DNA of 64,000 nt, taken from contig NZ_LBDA02000006.1 of assembly GCF_000980885.2 (NCBI RefSeq), positions 124,001 through 188,000 of the forward strand. Direction: 5' to 3'. Position 1 is the first letter of the stretch; each line of letters begins with the position of its first letter. The notes under the pieces are model-generated. The model did not search any database. It was not told the DNA's origin and saw only the letters and a program-made list of their open reading frames with translations. The position numbers were made by a program, and so were the translations under genes. This DNA is from Streptomyces malaysiense (GTDB taxonomy: Bacteria; Actinomycetota; Actinomycetes; Streptomycetales; Streptomycetaceae). Below, piece by piece: positions 16,915 to 27,108 of this stretch.

Positions 16915-18603
16915 GTGGCGCAGGTGCCGCAGACATTCCTCGATGGTCTCGCGGTGCGCACCTGGTGCGGTCTGGCCCTGCGCGCCCTGGGGCGGGCGCG
17001 CGAGGAGATCGACGCGATCAACGTCTATCCGGTGGCCGACGGCGACACCGGGACCAACCTCTATCTGACCCTGGAGTCCGCGGCGACGGCCGTGGAGGCC
17101 GTGTTCGCCGGATATGAGACGCAGCCCGCCGGTCCCACCCTCGCGGACGCGGTGCGCGCGATGGCCCACGGGGCGCTCATCGGCGCCCGGGGCAACTCCG
17201 GCACCATCCTCGCGCAGCTGCTGCGCGGCATGGCCCAGGTCCTCGCGGCGGACGGCGCGGAGCCCCGTTGCGACGGCCCCGCGCTGCGGCTCGCCCTGCG
17301 CCGGGCCGCCGACTCCGCCCGGCAGGCGGTGGCGCATCCCGTCGAGGGCACGGTGCTGACGGTCGCCTCGGCCGCCGCCGCCGCGGCCGAGCGCGCGGAC
17401 GGCGACTGCGGGACGGTCGCCCGAGCCGCCCACGAGGGCGCCCGCGCGGCCCTGGCGGCGACCCCGGCCCAGCTGGACGTCCTGGCGCGGGCAGGGGTGG
17501 TCGACGCGGGGGGCAGCGGGCTGGTGGCGGTGCTCGGCGCGCTGGTGGAGGCGTGCACGGGGGAGGCGGCGCGGGACCTGGCGGAGGCGGTGGACGCCGC
17601 ACCGGACCGGGCGGACCTCCTGCCGCGGGCCCTGCCCGGGACCGGAACCGGGGCCTGTGCCGGCGGGGCCGCCGAGGACGGTGGCCCCGCCTTCGAGGTG
17701 ATCTACCTGCTGGAGGCCGACGACACCGCCGTGGCCAGGCTGCGCACCCGGCTCGACGCCCTCGGCGACTCCCTGGTCGTCGTCGGCGGCGACGGGCTGT
17801 GGAACGTCCATGTGCACGTGGACGACGCGGGCGCCGCCGTGGAGGCGGGCGTGGAGGCCGGGCGCCCGTACCGGATCAGGATCACGCACTTCGGGCTCGG
17901 CGACGTGCACACCGGCGGGCCCCGCCCCCCGCGCGAGCGGGCCCAGCGGGCCGTGGTGGCCGTCGTGCCGGGTCAGGGCCTCGCCGAGCTGTACACCGAG
18001 GCCGGCGCGACCACCGTGCTCGCGCGGCCCGGGGAGCCACCCGCCAGCGGGGAACTGCTGGCGGCGGTGCGCCGGGCCCACGCGCGCGAGGTCGTGCTGC
18101 TGCCCAACGACGCCGAACTGCGCGACACCGCGGCCGCGGCGGCCGAGCAGGCCCGTACCGAGGGGGCCCGGGTGGCGCTGATCCCGACTCGCTCGGCGGT
18201 CCAGGGCATCGCGGCGCTCGCGGTGTCCGAGCCGGGGCGCCGGTTCGACGAGGACGTCGTCCAGATGACCTCGGCCGCGGGCGCCACCCGGTACGCGGAG
18301 GTCGTCGTCGCCGAGCACCGGTCCTGGACGACGGCCGGGATCTGCCAGGCCGGGGACGTGCTCGGGCTGATCGACGGCGACGTGGCGGTGATCGGGGCGG
18401 ACGTCACCACCGTCGCCGAGACCGTCCTGGACCGCATGCTCCAGGCCGGCGGCGAACTGGTCACCCTCGTCGTCGGCGACGAGGCGCCCGAGACCGTCGC
18501 CGGCCGTCTGGAGACCCGGGTACGGGAGTCCTACCTGGCCGTGGACACGGTGGTGTACCGGGGCGGCCGCCAGGGAGCGCTGCTGCTCATCGGCGTGGAG
18601 TGA
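16915..18603 (+). CDS. DAK2-domain protein, FakA/YloV-like kinase
   Basis: A 562-residue protein. Residues ~1-200 are a DhaL/DAK2 ATP-binding domain with the metal-binding Asp cluster in NVYPVADGDTGTNL and the ATP loop GARGNSGTILAQLL; the remainder is the FakA-type middle and C-terminal DAK1-like domain. Firmicute FakA phosphorylates fatty acids delivered by a DegV-like FakB; no FakB is next to this gene. GTG 16915 is preceded by GGGAGG with 5-base spacing; upstream frames are not conserved. In many bacteria this gene directly precedes recG. Here two opposite-strand genes intervene. Confidence 0.88.
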   Translation: MAQVPQTFLDGLAVRTWCGLALRALGRAREEIDAINVYPVADGDTGTNLYLTLESAATAVEAVFAGYETQPAGPTLADAVRAMAHGALIGARGNSGTILAQLLRGMAQVLAADGAEPRCDGPALRLALRRAADSARQAVAHPVEGTVLTVASAAAAAAERADGDCGTVARAAHEGARAALAATPAQLDVLARAGVVDAGGSGLVAVLGALVEACTGEAARDLAEAVDAAPDRADLLPRALPGTGTGACAGGAAEDGGPAFEVIYLLEADDTAVARLRTRLDALGDSLVVVGGDGLWNVHVHVDDAGAAVEAGVEAGRPYRIRITHFGLGDVHTGGPRPPRERAQRAVVAVVPGQGLAELYTEAGATTVLARPGEPPASGELLAAVRRAHAREVVLLPNDAELRDTAAAAAEQARTEGARVALIPTRSAVQGIAALAVSEPGRRFDEDVVQMTSAAGATRYAEVVVAEHRSWTTAGICQAGDVLGLIDGDVAVIGADVTTVAETVLDRMLQAGGELVTLVVGDEAPETVAGRLETRVRESYLAVDTVVYRGGRQGALLLIGVE

Positions 18604-18652
18604 GCGCGCCGCCCCGGCCCGCCGTGCCGCGCGCCGGGCGGACGGCCCCGGC

Positions 18653-21589
18653 TCACCCCGCCGTGCCGAGCATCCGGGCGGCCTCCGCGCGCCGTGCCCG
18701 GACGGTTTCGTCCGTGTCGTCGGCGTTCTCGTAGGCGGCCAGTACGGCGCGGGCACGGGCCGCCGCCTCCTCGGGGCGGCCCAGTTCGGCCGCCAGTCCG
18801 GCCGCCGCGAGTTCGGCGTCGGTGCGGTCGTGCAGCCCGGCCGCGCCGAGGGAGCCGAAGAGCGTGACCGCCCGCTCGAAGTGGGCCGCGCCCGGCCCCC
18901 CGGCCTGCGCCAGGAGGTCGCCGAACTGGCGGTGGGTCTGGGCCAGTTCATGGGTCAGTCCGTCCAGGGCGCGGGAGTCGGCGGCGTCCTGGCACGCGCG
19001 CTCGCACGCCTCCACGGCCTCGGCCATCAGCCCCTCGGCCGCCGGCGTCTCGCGCTCCTCGCGCAGCGCCAGCCACGCACGCGCCCGCAGGGAGCGGACG
19101 AGCAGCCGGGTGTCACCCAGGGCGCGCCACAGCTCGCCCGCGCGGGCGTAGGCCCGGTCGGCCTCCGCGGCCAGGCCCGCGCTGTCCAGGGAGTCGGCGG
19201 CGAGGTGGGCGAGCGTGGCGTGGTCGCGCTGTTCGGGCCAGTGCCGGGCGATGTCGGCGGCCAGCAGCCGCTGCTCGGCCGCCGCCCGGTGCTCGCCCAG
19301 TTCCTGCAGGCAGTCCCCGAGCCACCAGCGGGCCTGTACGACGGCCCCGTCGCCGTGCGTCTCGGCGCGCAGGTCGGCCAGCGCGGACTCCAGCACCTCG
19401 GCCGCCTCGGCGCACCGCCCCTGCCGCAGCAGGAATCCGCCCAGCCGCTGCCGCGCCCAGGCACCCGAGGTGCCGGACTCCCCGGCCTCGTCCGCCCAGT
19501 GCGTGGCCTGGAGCGCGTGCTCCGCCGCGGCGGCGGCGTCACCGCGTTCCGCCGTCAACTCGGATATCCGAAGGTGCAGTCGCGCCTGTCCGGTCGGTTC
19601 CACGTACGGGCCGCCGTGCTCCAGCGCCGCCCGCAGCGCCCGCTCGGCCCCCGCCCGGTCACCGGCCTCCTCGGCCAGCGCGGCGACCTGGACCTCGTAC
19701 TCCACCGCGCACCACGGCACCCCCGCGCGCACGTACTCCCCGGCGGCCCGCCGCAGCAGTTCCGCCGCCCGCGCACCGTCCCCGCGGGCCCCGGCCAGCT
19801 CGGCCAGCATCCCCCAGGACTCGGCGACCCGTGCCGTCAGCCGCACGTCCCCCTCGTCCCGCGTGCCGTGCCGCTCGATCAGGGCCGGCACCTCGCGCAC
19901 GGCGGCGTCCGCGTCCTCGGCGGGCCCCGCGCCGGTGCGCGCCCGGTGCATCAGGATCCGGGCCCTGCTCATCAGGACCGACGCGGTCTGCCGTATCCCG
20001 GTGGCCCCGTCGGCGTACAGCGCGAGGACCTCCTCGGACAGACCGGTCACCCGGGTCAGGGCCGCGTCCGGCTCACCCCGCAGCGCGCGGAAGTAGGCGC
20101 CCCGGGCCCGTGCCGCCAGGGCCTCGCCGGGGTCGTCCGCCGCCGCGTACAGCTCGGCCGCCCGCTCGAACAGCTCCGCGCCCTCCGGCCCCCGGGACAT
20201 GGCCTCGTGATCGGCGACCGCCGCGCGGTCCGCCGGGGAGAGTCCGCCGTCACCGGCGGCCCGCGCCACCGCGGCCCAGGCCTCCGGCGCCTCCGGGCGC
20301 AGGGTGTCCGCCAGCCGGCGCGCCTCGCTGAGGAGAGCGGGCAGACCGGGCCGACCGGGCTCACCTGGGAGAGCTTCGGCACCGGGGAGAGCCTGGGCGT
20401 CGGGGAGCGCGCGCGGGCCGGACGGACCGGACGCGGCGGCGGGGGACGACGGGGGAGCGGCCGCCGGAACCGTGCGGGGGGTGCGGACGCCCAGCGGGAG
20501 CCGGTCCAGCAGCGGCCGCCGGGCCATCCGCGCCCGCGTCCGGTCGCCGACGTGCGACGTGCCGTTGCGCGCGTCGAAACGCGTCGCCAGGGCCAGTGCC
20601 TCGGTGCGGGCGTGGGCCGCGAGGTCCCGTGCCGTCCAGGCGCGCCCGGCGGGGCCCGGTACCCGTTCGTCGCCGAGGCCCAGCCCGGTCAGGCGGTCGG
20701 TCAGCAGGGCCACCACGGCCAGGAAGTCCAGCCGGCTGCGCGGATGCCCGCTGTCCGTGAAGTAGGCGGGCCGCTCGGCCAGCAGCTCCAGGGCGCGCGC
20801 CTCGTTGCCGGTCAGCGCGCAGAACTCCACGTGCTCGGCGTACGCGGCCCGCATGCTCTCCATGGGCCGCACCAGCCGCAGCCCCCGCAGATGGTGGGCA
20901 CGGGCCTCCTCCGCGCGGCCCAGCCGCAGCAGCGGGACCAGGGACGCGGCGAGCACCGAGTGCGGCTCGTGCGCACAGCTGAACTCGCCCTCCAGCACGG
21001 GCCGCCACGCCGTGAGCGCCTCGGCGTCCCGGCCCCGCTCCACCTGCCACAGGCCCTGCCCGTACAGCTCGCAGGCATGGCAGTCGGCCATCCGGTCCCG
21101 GTCGGCGGCCAGCCACGCGGCGTACGCCCGCTCCGCCCGCGCCAGGTCCCCGACGTGCGCGGCCACGCTGAACTCGGCGCTGCGCACCGCCCGTTCGGAG
21201 TGCCCGGCGAGCCGGTAGCGGTGCTCCATCTCGCCCAGCCACTTCTCGATCGAGGCGAGCGGGACGTGCGGCTGGTCCAGCATGCCCGCCGACATCCACT
21301 TGAAGACCCAGTGCAGCGAATGCGTCTCGTACGCGTCGAAGTCCCCGGGCCGCTCGTCCCACATGCGCAGCAGGCGCGCGAAGGGGACGAACATCTTGTC
21401 CTTCTCGGAGCTGTAGTTGTAGACGCTCAGCTGGTGCCCGAGCGCCTCGATCACGGCCAGCGGAACGTCCAGCCCCTCGGCCGCGGCCAGCAGCCGCTCC
21501 GCGCGGGCGTTGCGGGCCGGGCCCTCGGGCTGCTCGGCGTTCTCCGCCATCGCCCGGCGCAGCGCCGGCAGGTCGGTGATCTCAGTCAT
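18653..21589 (-). CDS. Large TPR-repeat protein, partner of the HSP90-like gene
   Basis: A 978-residue soluble protein made almost entirely of helical hairpins of TPR type (for example ALAARARGAYFRALRGEPDA, AERALRAALEHGG, RQRLGGFLLRQGRCAEAAEV). A non-helical Pro/Ala/Gly linker at about residues 365-410 contains a six-residue tandem ALPDAQ/ALPGAE/ALPGEP and divides it into two solenoids. No enzymatic motif is visible. The ATG at 21589 overlaps the stop of the upstream HSP90-like gene by 8 bases, so the two are translationally coupled. TPR proteins are classical HSP90 partners in eukaryotes, so a client adaptor or co-chaperone role is a plausible inference. It converges on the DAK gene. Confidence 0.85.
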   Translation of the reverse strand: MTEITDLPALRRAMAENAEQPEGPARNARAERLLAAAEGLDVPLAVIEALGHQLSVYNYSSEKDKMFVPFARLLRMWDERPGDFDAYETHSLHWVFKWMSAGMLDQPHVPLASIEKWLGEMEHRYRLAGHSERAVRSAEFSVAAHVGDLARAERAYAAWLAADRDRMADCHACELYGQGLWQVERGRDAEALTAWRPVLEGEFSCAHEPHSVLAASLVPLLRLGRAEEARAHHLRGLRLVRPMESMRAAYAEHVEFCALTGNEARALELLAERPAYFTDSGHPRSRLDFLAVVALLTDRLTGLGLGDERVPGPAGRAWTARDLAAHARTEALALATRFDARNGTSHVGDRTRARMARRPLLDRLPLGVRTPRTVPAAAPPSSPAAASGPSGPRALPDAQALPGAEALPGEPGRPGLPALLSEARRLADTLRPEAPEAWAAVARAAGDGGLSPADRAAVADHEAMSRGPEGAELFERAAELYAAADDPGEALAARARGAYFRALRGEPDAALTRVTGLSEEVLALYADGATGIRQTASVLMSRARILMHRARTGAGPAEDADAAVREVPALIERHGTRDEGDVRLTARVAESWGMLAELAGARGDGARAAELLRRAAGEYVRAGVPWCAVEYEVQVAALAEEAGDRAGAERALRAALEHGGPYVEPTGQARLHLRISELTAERGDAAAAAEHALQATHWADEAGESGTSGAWARQRLGGFLLRQGRCAEAAEVLESALADLRAETHGDGAVVQARWWLGDCLQELGEHRAAAEQRLLAADIARHWPEQRDHATLAHLAADSLDSAGLAAEADRAYARAGELWRALGDTRLLVRSLRARAWLALREERETPAAEGLMAEAVEACERACQDAADSRALDGLTHELAQTHRQFGDLLAQAGGPGAAHFERAVTLFGSLGAAGLHDRTDAELAAAGLAAELGRPEEAAARARAVLAAYENADDTDETVRARRAEAARMLGTAG

Positions 21590-23417
21590 GGTCCGTCCCC
21601 CGCGTCGCCCACTCCAGCAGATCGACGAACGCCCGGTTGAGCAGCGCGGAGTCCGCGGGCCGCAGCGGCCGCTGCGCCATCAGCAGCGCCTGCCCGTACA
21701 GCGACTCGACCGCGGTGCCGATCAGCTCCGGATCGTCCAGTGAACTCACCTTCCGGATCAGCGGGTTGAGATGGTTGAGCACCAGCCGGGCGCGGGGTGC
21801 GCCGCCGCGCAGCGAGCCCAGGATGCCCGCCCACAGATCGTCGGCCTGCTCCTCGGCCGCCGCGCGGGCCTGCTCGTGCCGGGCCGCCCGGTCGTCCAAA
21901 TGCAGCGCCGGCACCGACAGCGGGTGGAAGGCGCGCAGCACGACGTCGCAGCCCAGCGGGTCCAGTTTCGCCCGCGCCGTCGCCAGGAACCCGGTGAGCA
22001 GCAGCTCCACGCCCGGCTCGACGCCGTCCAGATGCGCGGTCACGGTGTCCGCGTCCAGTTCGGCGACCACCGTCCCCGGCCGCACCGACGGCAGCGCCTC
22101 GATCAGCTCGCTGTCGTAGGTGTAACCGCCGTTGACCACGCCCACGCCCTGCGCCGAGGCGATCGCCGCGACCTGCCGGTACTCCTCGACGCTACGGGTG
22201 AAGTGCACCACCGGGTGCCGGCGCGCGAACTCCGCCAGCGACACCTGTCCGTCGGTCGTCTCGAACGGCAGCCACGGCAGCATCGTGCGCAGCATCTCGT
22301 GGTCGTGCCGCGCCAGCGACTTGACCCCGAGGTGGTGCACGGCGAGGAACGCCGCGAGCCGCTCCGGGTCACCGGCCGCGAGAGCGGTCAGCCAGCCGCG
22401 GATCCGCTCGCCGAGCGCGTCCCGCACGGCGGCCAGCGTCTCGTCCTCGTACAGCGACTCGCGCGAGGCGGTGGGCCGCAGGCTGTCGGTGTCCAGCACA
22501 CAGCGCACGAAGAACGCCCAGTCGGGCAGCAGCTGTTCGGCCCGCTCGGTGAGCAGCATGCCCTTGAGGTGCACCCGGTGCGTCGCCCGTTGCGCCGGGC
22601 TCACCGCGGACGGCAGCACATAGGCCACCCCGCGGACCCCGGCCAGCGGCACGTCCAGGTCGATCGAGTCCAGCGGGGTGAACCCGAACAGCCCCCGGCA
22701 GTGCCCGGCCAGCGCCACCCGGCGTGCGCCGGGGCTCGGATACGACCGGTCCCAGGGCGCGGGCAGTTCGGTGACCGGTTCCTCGTCCACCCGGACGTCG
22801 TAGGGCAGCAGCGCGCCGAAGTCCCGGGCCAGTGCGCGCACCCGCTCGGGCGCAAGCCACTCGGCCGCCCCGGGCCGGGGCGTCAGCTGCACCGTCGTAC
22901 CGGGCTCGGACCGGGCCGTGCCGGGCAGCGTCCGCACCGTGTACGAGCCGTCGTCGCGCGCCGTCCACTCCACCGGGGGCGCGTGCGGGGTGCGGGCGCT
23001 GCGGCTGACCACGCGGATCCGCTCGGCGACGACGAAGCAGGCGAGCAGGCCGATGCCGAACTGGCCGAGGAAACCGGAGCGGGCCTCCTGGAGCCCCTCG
23101 GCGCGCTTGGAGCTGCGCCCGATGGTCGCCAGCAGCTCGTGCACGTCCGACTCGGTGAGCCCGATGCCGCTGTCCGTCACGCTCAGGCCGCCGTCCGCGG
23201 TGTGCAGCCGGACCACCGCCGGGGCGCCGGGCGCGAGGGCCCGCCGGGCGGTGACGGCGTCCACCGCGTTCTGGAGCAGCTCGCGCAGATAGACCTTGGG
23301 GCTGGAGTAGAGGTGGTGGGAGAGGAGATCGACCAGACCGCGCAGATCGACCTGGAACGTGTGGGGGGGTAGGGGAGACTGCGAGGACTGGGATGACTGT
23401 GGGGTCTGGGAATCCAT
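21582..23417 (-). CDS. HSP90-family ATPase (HtpG-like, divergent)
   Basis: A 611-residue chaperone-type ATPase. The GHKL ATP site is intact: ELLQNAVDA (E46, N50), DSGIGL (D82) and GQFGIG (118-123). The middle domain has RVHLKGMLLTERAEQLLPDW and ASRESLYED, where HtpG has the catalytic-Arg SREMLQ. The last ~200 residues are poorly like canonical HtpG and lack a clear copy of its dimerisation helices, so this looks like the separate actinobacterial HSP90 family rather than HtpG. ATG 23417 chosen; GTG 23423 adds two residues. No Shine-Dalgarno seen. It forms an operon with the TPR gene. Confidence 0.88.
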   Translation of the reverse strand: MDSQTPQSSQSSQSPLPPHTFQVDLRGLVDLLSHHLYSSPKVYLRELLQNAVDAVTARRALAPGAPAVVRLHTADGGLSVTDSGIGLTESDVHELLATIGRSSKRAEGLQEARSGFLGQFGIGLLACFVVAERIRVVSRSARTPHAPPVEWTARDDGSYTVRTLPGTARSEPGTTVQLTPRPGAAEWLAPERVRALARDFGALLPYDVRVDEEPVTELPAPWDRSYPSPGARRVALAGHCRGLFGFTPLDSIDLDVPLAGVRGVAYVLPSAVSPAQRATHRVHLKGMLLTERAEQLLPDWAFFVRCVLDTDSLRPTASRESLYEDETLAAVRDALGERIRGWLTALAAGDPERLAAFLAVHHLGVKSLARHDHEMLRTMLPWLPFETTDGQVSLAEFARRHPVVHFTRSVEEYRQVAAIASAQGVGVVNGGYTYDSELIEALPSVRPGTVVAELDADTVTAHLDGVEPGVELLLTGFLATARAKLDPLGCDVVLRAFHPLSVPALHLDDRAARHEQARAAAEEQADDLWAGILGSLRGGAPRARLVLNHLNPLIRKVSSLDDPELIGTAVESLYGQALLMAQRPLRPADSALLNRAFVDLLEWATRGTDHD

Positions 23418-23618
23418 CGTCACTGCGCCGAAGGGGGAGGACGCGGCGCGGGGTCGGGCGGTCCCGCAGCAGGGGGCGGTGACCGCGAAGGACGGCCGGA
23501 ACGCGTCATCCTAGGGCCGGAACCGCCGGGCCGACCAGGGGCTATCGGGACCGGTACGGCATCCCGCGACGAACCCGTGGGACAGGCGTGTACGGCATTG
23601 TCGGTGCGGTGGTGTGCA

Positions 23619-25844
23619 ATGGATCTCGTGCCCGCACCGGAAGAACCACTGAAACAGCCGCTGAAGTCAGTGCTCGGCCCCGCCACCGCGAAGGTGATGG
23701 CCGAGCACCTGGGCCTGCACACCGTCGGCGACCTCCTGCACCACTACCCGCGCAGGTACGAGGAGCGCGGCCAGCTCACCCACCTCGCCGACCTCCCCAT
23801 GGACGAGCACGTCACCGTCGTCGCCCAGGTCGCAGACGCCCGCCTGCACTCCTTCGCCTCCTCCCGGGCGCCCCGCGGCAAGGGCCAGCGCCTGGAGGTC
23901 ACCATCACCGACGGCAGCGGCCGCCTCCAGCTGGTCTTCTTCGGCAACGGCGTGCACAAGCCGCACAAGGACCTGCTGCCGGGCACCCGCGCGATGTTCG
24001 CCGGCAAGGTCTCGGTCTTCAACCGCCGCCTCCAGCTCGCCCACCCCGCCTACGAGCTGCTGCACGGCGAGGGCGAGGGCGAGGAGGCCGTCGAGTCCTG
24101 GGCGGGCGCCCTGATCCCGCTCTACCCGGCCACCGCCAAACTGGAGTCCTGGAAGATCGGCAAGGCGGTGCAGACGGTCCTGCCCGCCGCCCAGGAGGCA
24201 CTGGACCCGCTGCCGCCCGCCCTGCGCGAGGGCCGCGGCCTGCTCCCGCTCCCCGAGGCCCTGCTCAAGATCCACCGCCCGCACACCAAGGCCGACATCG
24301 CGGACGCCCGCGCCCGCCTCAAGTGGGACGAGGCGTTCGTCCTCCAGGTCGCCCTGGCCCGCCGCCGGTACGCCGACGCCCAGCTCCCGGCGGTCGCCCG
24401 CCGCCCTCGGGCGGACGGCCTCCTCACCGCCTTCGACGACCGGCTGCCGTTCACCCTCACCGAGGGCCAGCGGAAGGTCTCCCGCGAGATCTTCGCCGAT
24501 CTCGCCACCGAACACCCCATGCACCGGCTCCTGCAGGGCGAGGTCGGCAGCGGCAAGACGCTGGTGGCCCTTCGCGCCATGCTCGCCGTGGTCGACGCGG
24601 GCGGGCAGGCCGCCATGCTCGCGCCGACCGAGGTGCTGGCACAGCAGCATCACCGGTCGATCACCGAGATGATGGGCGACCTGGCCGAGGGCGGCATGCT
24701 GGGCGGCACCGAACACGCCACCAAGGTGGTGCTGCTGACCGGTTCCATGGGCGCCGCGGCCCGCCGCAAGGCCCTGCTCGACCTGGCCACCGGCGAGGCC
24801 GGCGTCGTCGTCGGCACCCACGCCCTGATCGAGGACAAGGTCCGGTTCCACGACCTCGGGCTGGTCGTCGTGGACGAACAGCACCGCTTCGGTGTCGAAC
24901 AGCGCGACGCGCTGCGCGGCAAGGGCAGCCGGCCCCCGCACCTCCTGGTCATGACGGCCACCCCGATCCCGCGCACGGTCGCCATGACCGTCTTCGGCGA
25001 CCTGGAGACCTCCGTGCTCGACCAGCTCCCGGCGGGCCGCTCCCCGATCGCCAGCCATGTCGTCCCGGCCGCCGACAAACCCCACTTCCTGGCCCGCGCC
25101 TGGGAACGGGTGCGCGAGGAGGTGGAGAACGGCCATCAGGCGTACGTCGTCTGCCCCCGCATCGGGGACGAGGAGGACGACCCGAAGAAGGCGGCCGGCC
25201 GGAAGTCCCCCGAGGACGAGGCCGAGAAGCGGCCCCCGCTCGCGGTCCTCGACGTGGCCGGCCAACTGGCCGAGGGCCCTCTCCGGGGCCTGCGGGTCGA
25301 GGTGCTGCACGGCCGTATGCACCCCGACGACAAGGACGCCGTGATGCGCCGCTTCACCGCGGGCGAGACCGACGTACTGGTCGCCACCACGGTCATCGAG
25401 GTGGGCGTGAACGTCCCGAACGCCACCGCGATGGTCATCATGGACGCAGACCGCTTCGGCGTCTCGCAGCTCCACCAGCTGCGCGGCCGCGTGGGCCGCG
25501 GCTCCGCGCCCGGCCTGTGCCTCCTGGTCACCGAGATGCCCGAGGCGAGCGCCGCCCGCCAGCGGCTGAACGCGGTCGCCGCCACCCTCGACGGCTTCGA
25601 GCTCTCCCGCATCGACCTCGAACAGCGCCGCGAGGGCGACGTCCTCGGCCAGGCCCAGTCCGGCGCCCGCTCCAGCCTGCGCGTCCTGGAGGTCATCGAG
25701 GACGAGGAGGTCATCGCGGAGGCGAGGAGCGAGGCGATGGCCCTGGTGACGGCGGACCCGGACCTGGAGCGTCTGCCGGGCCTGCGGACGGCCCTGGACG
25801 CCCTGGTGGACGAGGAGCGGGAGCGGTACCTGGAGAAGGGCTGA
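23619..25844 (+). CDS. recG: ATP-dependent DNA helicase RecG
   Basis: A 741-residue branch-migration helicase that regresses stalled forks and processes recombination intermediates. An OB-fold wedge domain occupies residues ~60-150 (VTVVAQVADARLHSF, LQLVFFGNGVHKPHKDL). Walker A is GEVGSGKT, the helicase motif II is DEQHR, then TATPIPRT, and motif VI is QLRGRVGRG. ATG 23619 gives the N-terminus MDLVPAPEEPLK that I recall from the genus. No strong ribosome site. It is followed by rsmD-coaD on the same strand. Confidence 0.96.
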   Translation: MDLVPAPEEPLKQPLKSVLGPATAKVMAEHLGLHTVGDLLHHYPRRYEERGQLTHLADLPMDEHVTVVAQVADARLHSFASSRAPRGKGQRLEVTITDGSGRLQLVFFGNGVHKPHKDLLPGTRAMFAGKVSVFNRRLQLAHPAYELLHGEGEGEEAVESWAGALIPLYPATAKLESWKIGKAVQTVLPAAQEALDPLPPALREGRGLLPLPEALLKIHRPHTKADIADARARLKWDEAFVLQVALARRRYADAQLPAVARRPRADGLLTAFDDRLPFTLTEGQRKVSREIFADLATEHPMHRLLQGEVGSGKTLVALRAMLAVVDAGGQAAMLAPTEVLAQQHHRSITEMMGDLAEGGMLGGTEHATKVVLLTGSMGAAARRKALLDLATGEAGVVVGTHALIEDKVRFHDLGLVVVDEQHRFGVEQRDALRGKGSRPPHLLVMTATPIPRTVAMTVFGDLETSVLDQLPAGRSPIASHVVPAADKPHFLARAWERVREEVENGHQAYVVCPRIGDEEDDPKKAAGRKSPEDEAEKRPPLAVLDVAGQLAEGPLRGLRVEVLHGRMHPDDKDAVMRRFTAGETDVLVATTVIEVGVNVPNATAMVIMDADRFGVSQLHQLRGRVGRGSAPGLCLLVTEMPEASAARQRLNAVAATLDGFELSRIDLEQRREGDVLGQAQSGARSSLRVLEVIEDEEVIAEARSEAMALVTADPDLERLPGLRTALDALVDEERERYLEKG

Positions 25845-27044
<1,200 letters not shown>

Positions 27045-27108
27045 TGGGACTTGGGACTACAGTCGTCCCGTCCGTCTCCGATCCGGCTGTAGGAAGTGGC
27101 GAGCACAG

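Noticed and set aside
18830-21640. A 936-codon frame opposite the TPR gene
   Set aside because: Same artefact: no domains, composition dominated by Arg, Gly and Pro, and exactly antisense to the TPR protein that shows real helical periodicity.
21582-23417. Calling the HSP90-like gene htpG
   Set aside because: The ATP site matches, but the C-terminal third differs and streptomycetes have a separate htpG from memory; the symbol would be misleading.
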